A stretch of DNA of 5,184 nucleotides, taken from Bacillota bacterium (GTDB taxonomy: Bacteria; Bacillota; Clostridia; Lachnospirales; Lachnospiraceae). Position numbers and translations under genes: made by a program. Where the stretch lies: the NCBI GenBank assembly GCA_009177215.1, contig WFLY01000257.1, forward strand, positions 10,743 through 15,926, read 5' to 3'. This document shows, piece after piece, positions 1 through 5,184 of this stretch (its first letter is position 1; every line of letters begins with the position of its first letter). Under the pieces are notes generated by a model. The model searched no databases. It saw only the letters and a program-made list of their open reading frames with translations, and had not been told where the DNA came from.

Positions 1-6
1 TTTCCT

Positions 7-1089
7 CTATTTCCCATACATCTCTTCATAATATTTCTGGTAATCACCGTTTGTCACATTTTTCATCCAATCCTCATTCTCAAAAAACCACGCAATGGTC
101 TTCTTAATGCCTTCCTTAAACATGGTCTCAGGCTCCCAGCCAATTTCTGACTTTATCTTATCGGGAGCAATTGCATAGCGGCGGTCATGTCCCTTTCTAT
201 CTTCCACATAAGTAATCAGGTCTCTGCTCACCAGTGCTTTTCTGGGATCTTTATCCGAAAGCATTTCCTGCAGGGTATCTATTATAATGTGTATAATCTC
301 AATATTCTGCTTCTCGTTATGTCCCCCGATATTGTAGGTTTCAAACAGTCTTCCCTGCTCCTGCACCATATCAATTGCCTTGGCATGATCCTCCACAAAC
401 AGCCAGTCACGCACATTTTTACCGTCACCGTACACAGGAAGCTTTTTGCCCTGCAGCGCACTTTTGATAATCAGAGGTATCAGCTTCTCCGGAAACTGAT
501 AAGGGCCGTAGTTGTTGGAACAATTGGTAATGTTTGCAGGAAATCTGTAGGTATCCATATAAGCCTTTACCAGCATGTCCGAGCTTGCCTTACTTGCCGA
601 ATAGGGGCTGTGCGGGTCATAAGGGGTTGTCTCATAGAAGAAAGCATTGTCATCGTCCGGAAGAGAGCCGTAAACCTCGTCGGTGGATACATGCAAAAAC
701 CTTTTGCCTTCCTTATAGCTTCCGTCAGGCAGCTCCCACGCTTCCTTTGCACAGTTGAGCATTACCGCAGTTCCCAAAACATTAGTCTGTACAAATACTT
801 CCGGATTGCGGATGCTTCTGTCCACATGACTCTCCGCCGCAAAATGTACCACACGGTCAATATCATTTTCTTCAAAAATTCTGCTGATGGCAGCTTTGTC
901 ACAGATATCAGCGCGTACAAAGGTGTAATTCTCCCTTTTCTCCACATCCTTTAAATTCTCCAGATTGCCTGCATAGGTAAGGGCATCTACATTGATAATA
1001 CGAATATCATTGTCATATTTCCTAAACATATAATGAATATAGTTAGAGCCGATAAAACCTGCTCCTCCGGTAACTAAATAAGTTCTCAT
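7..1089 (-). CDS. rfbB: dTDP-glucose 4,6-dehydratase (RfbB/RmlB)
   Basis: This enzyme converts dTDP-glucose to dTDP-4-keto-6-deoxyglucose using bound NAD+. It is the second step towards dTDP-L-rhamnose and other deoxysugars for surface polysaccharides, and it acts in the cytoplasm. The 360-residue product is full length for the family. It is an extended short-chain dehydrogenase: the Rossmann motif GGAGFIG is at residues 8-14 and HFAAESHVDRS at 82-92. The catalytic STDEVYG is at 135-141 (T136, D137, E138), and YSASK at 163-167 supplies the Tyr/Lys pair. Substrate-binding signatures are NNYGPYQFPEKLIPL (192-206), GDGKNVRDW (221-229) and DRKGHDRRY (297-305). The ATG at 1089 is supported by AGGAG six bases upstream. 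The gene lies 188 bp downstream of the muramidase gene on the same strand, and its stop is six bases from the window edge. Other rml genes may lie beyond that edge but are not visible. No lesions seen. The family call is very secure; the end product (rhamnose or another deoxysugar) is not determined by this gene alone. Confidence 0.97.
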   Translation of the reverse strand: MRTYLVTGGAGFIGSNYIHYMFRKYDNDIRIINVDALTYAGNLENLKDVEKRENYTFVRADICDKAAISRIFEENDIDRVVHFAAESHVDRSIRNPEVFVQTNVLGTAVMLNCAKEAWELPDGSYKEGKRFLHVSTDEVYGSLPDDDNAFFYETTPYDPHSPYSASKASSDMLVKAYMDTYRFPANITNCSNNYGPYQFPEKLIPLIIKSALQGKKLPVYGDGKNVRDWLFVEDHAKAIDMVQEQGRLFETYNIGGHNEKQNIEIIHIIIDTLQEMLSDKDPRKALVSRDLITYVEDRKGHDRRYAIAPDKIKSEIGWEPETMFKEGIKKTIAWFFENEDWMKNVTNGDYQKYYEEMYGK

Positions 1090-1095
1090 GCTTTT

Positions 1096-1100
1096 CTCCT
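1096..1100 (-). promoter_or_regulatory. Ribosome binding site of rfbB
   Basis: On the minus strand AGGAG lies six bases before the ATG at 1089. This is a near-ideal Shine-Dalgarno match and spacing, and it fixes the rfbB start. Confidence 0.85.
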
Positions 1101-1153
1101 AAATATAATTGTTATTTTTTAATATCGAACATATATATGTCACAATTTTTTTC

Positions 1154-1172
1154 ATTATAGGTAATTATAACA
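1154..1172 (-). promoter_or_regulatory. Candidate rfbB promoter, two TATAAT boxes
   Basis: The minus strand has an extended -10 element, TGTTATAAT (1172-1164), followed by a second TATAAT (1159-1154). Either would give an untranslated leader of roughly 60-75 bases before rfbB. No convincing -35 hexamer sits 17 bases upstream: AGCCAA for the first box, AAGATA for the second. An extended -10 can compensate for a poor -35. AT-rich spacers produce TATAAT by chance, so this is a moderate call. If real, rfbB can be transcribed independently of the muramidase gene upstream. Confidence 0.4.
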
Positions 1173-1238
1173 TGGGTATCTTTATATTGGCTATAAATTT
1201 CTTCCAAATTCTATTAAATAAATGTAACAGCCCAGTCA

Positions 1239-1256
1239 GACAATTCATAAACTGTC
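1239..1256 (-). other. Short stem-loop downstream of the muramidase gene
   Basis: GACAGTTTATGAATTGTC on the minus strand can fold into a seven-pair stem (one G-U pair in RNA) with a four-base loop, starting 22 bases after the muramidase stop codon. It is not followed by a T-run, so it does not qualify as a standard intrinsic terminator. It could be an mRNA 3'-end stabiliser, a weak terminator, or an operator-like inverted repeat. A TTGACA copy overlaps its upstream arm and another lies at 1271-1276. Confidence 0.3.
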
Positions 1257-1277
1257 AAAATATGCACCATTGTCAAA

Positions 1278-4200
1278 TCAATAACCAAGATAGCTTAAAT
1301 TCAAATCCACATTGCCGTCAATACCGCTGACTCTGCCGGTGGACTTATACTGCCATAGGTCATATCTTCCTGTATAGGTAGGAGCCGCCGCATATTGTGC
1401 AAGCCATATTTTATAGGCGCTTAAGGCATCTGCATCAATTTTCTCCGTCAGCCACGTCTTATTGGCATAGATTCCCGGAGTATAGCCTGCATTTTGAATT
1501 GTCTGGCAAAACGCCTTGCACACTGTCGTTCTTGTTTCCTTATCTATCTTGTCTCCACGGCCACCGCTTGCTTCAACATCCAAAAATACCGGATAGGAAA
1601 TCTTGTAATTCTTAATCTTATCCAACACATAGGACGCCTCGTATACTGCTTCCACCTCATCCACTGCCTGAGTAAAGAAATAAACTCCTACCTTAAGTCC
1701 TGCGTTTGACGCCCCTTTAATGTTCTCTGTAAATTTGGGGTCTTCTATCAACATACCCTGCGAGGAACCACGATATCCGCAGCGTATAATCACGTAAGAA
1801 ACACCCGAATTTTTCACTGCTTCCCAGTCAATCTTTCCGTTCCACTTTGACACATCGATTCCCATTGTTCCGGAGCCTGTTACCAAGGAACCGTCGCTGG
1901 CAAAATTATATTTTGCCCCTTGAATAATCTGTTCTCCGGTGACTTTTTTCCCTGTAGCATCAAAGTAGTACACCTTACCGTCAATTGTCTGCCAGCCTGT
2001 GTATTTCGCCTCTCCCTTAATAAAGAATTTATCGGCTGTATAGTAATCTGCATATACCGCCTCTCTGTATGTTTCATTCTCCAAAACATACAATAATCTG
2101 CCGCTTCCGTCCTTTAGTTTAGTGGATTTATCCTCCTTGGGATTCTGTTTTACCGTTACGGCACAGGTTGCCGTAACGGTTTCACCGTTCTCCGTATATT
2201 TTACCGTAATAACGGCACTGCCCTCCTGTACAGCCGTAATAACAATCGCACGATTATTTACCGCAACCGTAGCTACCCGTGTATCCGAGGATTCCGCCGT
2301 CACCGCTGCATCCGTCACTGCATTAGTAATCTTAGCATTAATTGTCACCGGTGTAGATATATACACTGTGGCGGCGGTCTTATCCAAGGTAATTGCTTTC
2401 TTTCCCGTCACCTTAACATTTATCGTAGCCTTAGCTGCCGAAGTCTCTGCACCGTCCTTGTAATTTGCAGTAACCGTAATAACCGTATCTCCCGCGGCAA
2501 CACCCTGAACGGTAATCGTTCCCGCGGCATCTACGGAAGCAGTCGCAACAGCCGTATTGCCGGATGTAACCGTGTAAATCACTTCTCTTCCGGCGATAAA
2601 ACCTGCATGTGTTGCCTTTGCCGTCATCTGAGCGCCTATTGCCACATTTAATGTATTTTTATCTACCGTAAGATTCCCTGCAATATCGCTGACATTCACA
2701 CTGCAGGTACCCGTCAAGCCTGTAGCCATGTTATTTCCGCTTACATCCGTCACTGTAGCCTCAAAGGAAATCAAAGCGGTTCCTGCGGTAAGCGCAGTTA
2801 CCGTAACGCTTTTTCCGCTTCCCTCCACCTTGGCAACACCGGGATTACTGCTGCTCCATGTAATAGCGCTGGGTTCTATCTCTCCCACATTGTCCATACA
2901 TTTTGCCGTTACCGTGAAACTGCCGCCCACTGTCAGGTTCTGATTGGAGGGAGTAATGCTTGCAGTATATGCGGTACGCATAAAACTCTTACGATTTACG
3001 GCAAGAGTCAGGGGATCCGGAATAGTACTCTTTGCTATCTCCGTGTAGGTATTTACGGTGGAAGTGCTCTCCACCCATGCCACCGTATCCTGTAAAACAG
3101 ATTCTACTACCGTCTCGTTTTTCTTAGTATCCTCCGCAGACACATTGATTTCGGATTCCTTCTTTACCTCATCACTGACGTCTACTTTTTTATATACAAT
3201 CTCCTTTTTAACCTCAACCAGCTGACTGCCTGTAGGAAGAACATAATCCGAATATCTTTCCTCAGTCAGGGCGTTCACTGCTACCTTATAGCTTCCGGAC
3301 GCTATATTTTTCTCATAAATAATACCATCCATATCACTGTCAGACCATGTTTCACTTTTGCCGTCCGGCTTGGTAACAATAACGGAAAAAGGTACATTTG
3401 CTATTAATTTACCTGTCTCCTTATTGGTAAACTTAATCTTTAAATCTTTCTGTACCGAGGTCATATTCAATGTAACCGTCACCGTCTTATCAAATTCCGC
3501 CTCGTTATAATCCTTATTTTCCTCTCCTTCCTTCTGCTGCTCCTCCACAGCGCTTGCAGCCGCCTGTTTTGCCCTCTCTGCGTCAGCCACAGCCAAAAGC
3601 CCTTTTTCGCCAATAAGCTCCAAGTCCTGTAATTGCGTACCCACACTGACAAAATCGGCAACCTGATCGGACACCATTTTTGCACTGACATATACTCCGC
3701 CGGTAATAAATACAAGAAGTAAAACAACCATGCCCGTACCCATAATTACACGATCAATAACCGCCGTATTCTTGAGTTTATCCCAAAAGGAACCGCCCTT
3801 TGCTTCAGGCTTTTTCCTTTTATAACTGTCGAAATCATTCACGTCAGCATAATACTCTCCCTCATACTCGGGATTTTCATCGGCGTAATATTTTTCTCCA
3901 TACTCCGCTTCTTCCTCATCCTCTAAGACATCTTCGGCGTAGTATTCCTCTCCATTCTCTATACCGTCCTCGGCATAGTATTCCTCTTCGTCCTCTATGC
4001 CCTCCTCGGTGTAGTATTCTTCCTCATCCTCTATACCATCCTCGGCGTAATATTCCTCTCCATCCTCTATACCCTCCTCGGCGTAGTATTCCTCTTCGTC
4101 CTCTATGTCCTCCTCGACGTAGTATTCTTCTTCGTTCCCGATACCGTCCTTGGCATAGTATTCTTCCTCCTCAATACCATCCTCGGCGTAATATTCCTCA

Positions 4201-4340
4201 TTCTCTTGGCCGTCCTCATCATAAACTTGCCGCTCATATTCTTCGCTTCCGTCGGTATCCCAATCAAAGCTGTTTTCATCATACTCATACTCGTTCCATT
4301 TTTCATAAGGTCTTTTTGTATGCTTAAACAATTTCTTCAT
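1278..4340 (-). CDS. Membrane-anchored multidomain GH25 muramidase with BIG2 stalk
   Basis: Predicted surface enzyme that cleaves the glycan backbone of peptidoglycan (N-acetylmuramidase). Residues 1-190 are charged and apparently cytoplasmic, with Glu/Asp/Tyr-rich 12-residue repeats at 45-168 and a basic stretch, KRKKPEAK, at 174-181. A single hydrophobic helix spans about 198-220; positive charges before it predict N-inside, C-outside. A likely helical segment rich in A/E/K/Q covers 222-280. A prealbumin/Cna-B-like beta domain lies at about 285-385 and a Ser/Thr/Lys-rich linker at 386-455. Three BIG2-like Ig domains follow at about 456-550, 554-645 and 648-731. Two choline/glucan-binding-type repeats (GWQTIDGKVYYFDATGKKVTG and a degenerate copy) occupy about 779-822. 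The GH25 domain at 825-1020 keeps GIDVSKWNG (D829), FLDVEAS (D921, E923), GIYANKTWL and the terminal VDLN (D1012), matching the family's acidic active-site set, so activity is plausible. There is no cleavable signal peptide or LPXTG motif. The start is supported by GGAAGGG eight bases upstream. A role in wall remodelling is inference. Confidence 0.9.
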   Translation of the reverse strand: MKKLFKHTKRPYEKWNEYEYDENSFDWDTDGSEEYERQVYDEDGQENEEYYAEDGIEEEEYYAKDGIGNEEEYYVEEDIEDEEEYYAEEGIEDGEEYYAEDGIEDEEEYYTEEGIEDEEEYYAEDGIENGEEYYAEDVLEDEEEAEYGEKYYADENPEYEGEYYADVNDFDSYKRKKPEAKGGSFWDKLKNTAVIDRVIMGTGMVVLLLVFITGGVYVSAKMVSDQVADFVSVGTQLQDLELIGEKGLLAVADAERAKQAAASAVEEQQKEGEENKDYNEAEFDKTVTVTLNMTSVQKDLKIKFTNKETGKLIANVPFSVIVTKPDGKSETWSDSDMDGIIYEKNIASGSYKVAVNALTEERYSDYVLPTGSQLVEVKKEIVYKKVDVSDEVKKESEINVSAEDTKKNETVVESVLQDTVAWVESTSTVNTYTEIAKSTIPDPLTLAVNRKSFMRTAYTASITPSNQNLTVGGSFTVTAKCMDNVGEIEPSAITWSSSNPGVAKVEGSGKSVTVTALTAGTALISFEATVTDVSGNNMATGLTGTCSVNVSDIAGNLTVDKNTLNVAIGAQMTAKATHAGFIAGREVIYTVTSGNTAVATASVDAAGTITVQGVAAGDTVITVTANYKDGAETSAAKATINVKVTGKKAITLDKTAATVYISTPVTINAKITNAVTDAAVTAESSDTRVATVAVNNRAIVITAVQEGSAVITVKYTENGETVTATCAVTVKQNPKEDKSTKLKDGSGRLLYVLENETYREAVYADYYTADKFFIKGEAKYTGWQTIDGKVYYFDATGKKVTGEQIIQGAKYNFASDGSLVTGSGTMGIDVSKWNGKIDWEAVKNSGVSYVIIRCGYRGSSQGMLIEDPKFTENIKGASNAGLKVGVYFFTQAVDEVEAVYEASYVLDKIKNYKISYPVFLDVEASGGRGDKIDKETRTTVCKAFCQTIQNAGYTPGIYANKTWLTEKIDADALSAYKIWLAQYAAAPTYTGRYDLWQYKSTGRVSGIDGNVDLNLSYLGY
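3837..4208 (-). repeat. 36-bp tandem repeats encoding acidic/tyrosine-rich 12-mers
   Basis: Residues 45-168 of the muramidase are about ten copies of a unit close to IEDEEEYYAEDG. The most regular six lie at residues 67-138 (3927-4142). There is also a second level of order: units match best three apart. For example, a 24-base stretch at 3976-3999 recurs exactly at 4084-4107, and near-identical stretches begin at 3943 and 4051, both 108 bp apart. This indicates that a three-unit block (4035-4142 and 3927-4034) was duplicated. The edge units are degenerate, and the unit at residues 139-156 is expanded to 18 residues. All copies keep the reading frame. Such arrays are prone to copy-number change by slippage. 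Confidence 0.93.
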
Positions 4341-4348
4341 GTGAATTT

Positions 4349-4355
4349 CCCTTCC
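4349..4355 (-). promoter_or_regulatory. Ribosome binding site of the muramidase gene
   Basis: GGAAGGG on the minus strand ends eight bases before the ATG at 4340. It is a purine-rich, slightly imperfect Shine-Dalgarno and supports this start. The product begins MKKLFKHTKR, which is basic but not a signal peptide. Confidence 0.65.
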
Positions 4356-4417
4356 AAATAAAATTAATCTGTGATGATCTGAAACTACATCCGCTTTGTT
4401 TTTAATAATTCTGTAAC

Positions 4418-4446
4418 ATTATAACATTGTAAATTTTGCACTTCAA
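4418..4446 (-). promoter_or_regulatory. Promoter of the muramidase gene
   Basis: Reading the minus strand, TTGAAG (4446-4441) is separated by exactly 17 bases from TATAAT (4423-4418), and the -10 is extended by TG (TGTTATAAT). This is a strong match to a housekeeping sigma-factor promoter and would give a leader of about 70 bases. The -10 lies inside an 8-bp-spaced direct repeat of TAACATT on the plus strand (4414-4420 and 4422-4428), which might be a regulator half-site or coincidence in AT-rich DNA. Confidence 0.7.
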
Positions 4447-4514
4447 GGCATATTGCTATTTCTTCATAATTTCTTAAATTCTTTTTAATACTAATATTGT
4501 GGACTTTCTTTCCA

Positions 4515-4520
4515 TATAAT
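4515..4520 (+). promoter_or_regulatory. Candidate -10 box for the SGNH-like gene
   Basis: TATAAT lies 55 bases before the ATG at 4576. At the usual 17-base spacing the upstream hexamer is TAATAT, a poor -35. A TTGTGG at 4497-4502 is only 12 bases away, too close for the housekeeping sigma factor. The box is placed sensibly for the downstream gene but is weakly supported; an activator or another sigma factor may be needed. Confidence 0.4.
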
Positions 4521-4557
4521 AGTAAAATGAGTAAGATTTATATTACAAACAGACTGT

Positions 4558-4562
4558 GAGGT
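4558..4562 (+). promoter_or_regulatory. Probable ribosome binding site, long spacing
   Basis: GAGGT is the only Shine-Dalgarno-like sequence before the ATG at 4576. The 13-base gap is longer than usual and is AT-rich. No alternative in-frame start lies closer to it, and the next in-frame ATG is 73 codons later at the edge of the membrane segment, so 4576 remains the best start. The spacing suggests modest translation. Confidence 0.5.
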
Positions 4563-4575
4563 AAATAATAATATT

Positions 4576-5184
4576 ATGAAGCAACAAGATACAAACCTCC
4601 ATCATATACCGGATATAGATATTATTGACTTGGAAGATGATGGAACAAAAGAAAAAAATGATAATGATACTGACGATGCCTTACAGGATATCACTGCGGA
4701 AGACCCCGTAAGCTTTGATAAAGAAGATAGCTCCGGTTTTGCTGACGACAATTCCCAAAAAACGATAAAGAAAAGAATCCCCTCCTTTATCAATATGCAT
4801 GTGATTTTTGTCGTTGTCACAATATCCTTAATACTGGGAATTTATTTTAGCATTAAAAATTGGGGCGTTAAGGTGGATTTAGACGAAATTTTTAAAGATG
4901 GACAAGGGGAGTACAGCGACACCCTTGACAACATTCTGCCTCTGATTAACCACAGCGGGGAAAATCCTGCAGACGACGGTATTACAAACATTGTCTGCTT
5001 TGGCAATGCCCCTTTCGCGGATGACCGCAGCTCGGAGGATAATCTTGCAAACATGATTGCAAAGGAAACCGGCGCTAATGTATATAATTGCTCTATCGGT
5101 GCAAGTTATCTTGCCGCTCTCAACCCATATTTTGACTCCAGCCTCCAGCCTTTAGACGCTTACAATTTTTATTGGCTGGTAACC
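4576..5184 (+). CDS. Membrane-anchored SGNH/GDSL-hydrolase-like protein (3' end outside window)
   Basis: An open frame of 203 codons runs without a stop to the window edge, so the gene is partial. Residues 1-65 are hydrophilic and acidic, with runs such as DIIDLEDDG and NDNDTDD, then a basic patch (KTIKKR). One hydrophobic helix at about 76-93 (VIFVVVTISLILGIYFSI) predicts a type II membrane protein with the rest outside the cell. From residue 139, IVCFGNAPFADDRSSEDNLA followed by ETGANVYNCSIGAS resembles the first blocks of SGNH/GDSL esterase-lipase domains: beta strand, catalytic loop, helix, second strand. The canonical GDS is replaced by GNA (143-145), so the usual nucleophilic serine is not at that position. 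The protein may be catalytically altered, use another residue, or have a binding role. Envelope SGNH proteins often modify polysaccharides by adding or removing acyl groups, but no substrate is visible here. It is divergent from the muramidase gene. The reading frame is secure; the family call is moderate. Confidence 0.7.
   Translation, partial: MKQQDTNLHHIPDIDIIDLEDDGTKEKNDNDTDDALQDITAEDPVSFDKEDSSGFADDNSQKTIKKRIPSFINMHVIFVVVTISLILGIYFSIKNWGVKVDLDEIFKDGQGEYSDTLDNILPLINHSGENPADDGITNIVCFGNAPFADDRSSEDNLANMIAKETGANVYNCSIGASYLAALNPYFDSSLQPLDAYNFYWLVT

Noticed and set aside
187..954. 255-codon open frame on the plus strand opposite rfbB
   Set aside because: It lies wholly antisense to a clearly functional rfbB with all catalytic motifs, and its translation shows no recognisable domain.
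1109..1330. 73-codon plus-strand frame in the spacer between rfbB and the muramidase gene
   Set aside because: It has no good ribosome binding site, an AT-driven Ile/Asn/Phe composition, and runs into the 3' end of the muramidase gene on the opposite strand.
2122..2463. 113-codon plus-strand frame rich in Val/Ala/Thr, looking membrane-like
   Set aside because: It is the complement of the Thr/Val/Ala-rich BIG2-like region; the hydrophobic look is a by-product of that composition.
3927..4142. Possible CRISPR array, because of regular 36-bp periodicity
   Set aside because: The units are contiguous with no unique spacers, keep an open reading frame, and vary mainly at a few positions as coding tandem repeats do.
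3800..4327. 175-codon open frame on the plus strand rich in His/Pro/Arg/Leu, opposite the acidic repeats
   Set aside because: It is the antisense reading of the 36-bp repeats. Repetition without stops keeps the opposite frame open, its low-complexity composition mirrors the acidic units, and no ribosome binding site or promoter context supports it.
4602..5054. Two short minus-strand frames (4602-4820, 4842-5054)
   Set aside because: Both are antisense to the SGNH-like gene, which has a membrane helix and family-like motifs in a frame that stays open to the window edge.

Overview
The window looks like chromosomal DNA from a low-to-mid G+C Firmicute. It is most likely a clostridial gut-type bacterium (Lachnospiraceae or a relative). 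This is inferred from three things: AT-rich spacers with TATAAT-type promoters, AGGAG-type ribosome binding sites, and a membrane-anchored GH25 muramidase carrying Ig-like domains and choline/glucan-binding-type repeats. The species cannot be named from the sequence alone.

Layout, left to right. Positions 7-1089 (minus) hold a complete dTDP-glucose 4,6-dehydratase gene (rfbB/rmlB). Positions 1090-1277 are an AT-rich spacer with an rfbB ribosome binding site, candidate -10 boxes and a short stem-loop. Positions 1278-4340 (minus) hold a 1020-residue surface protein. From its N-terminus it has a cytoplasmic acidic/tyrosine-rich tandem-repeat tail, one membrane segment, a stalk of beta-sandwich domains (one prealbumin/Cna-B-like, three BIG2-like), two cell-wall-binding-type repeats and a C-terminal GH25 muramidase domain. 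Positions 4341-4575 are a divergent intergenic region with a good promoter for the muramidase gene and a weaker one for the gene to the right. From 4576 (plus) an open frame runs off the window edge. It encodes a membrane-anchored protein with an acidic cytoplasmic tail and the start of an SGNH/GDSL-hydrolase-like extracellular domain.

Taken together, the window looks like part of a cell-envelope locus. One gene makes the nucleotide-sugar intermediate for dTDP-rhamnose and related sugars, one encodes an anchored peptidoglycan-cleaving enzyme, and one encodes a probable envelope esterase/acyl-transfer-like protein. The two membrane proteins are divergently transcribed and share a plan: acidic cytoplasmic tail, single membrane helix, extracytoplasmic domain. 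Joint function is inference. The most unusual elements are the 12-residue (36-bp) EEYYAEDG-type repeats, which are themselves arranged as a duplicated 108-bp block, and the missing canonical GDS serine in the SGNH-like protein.
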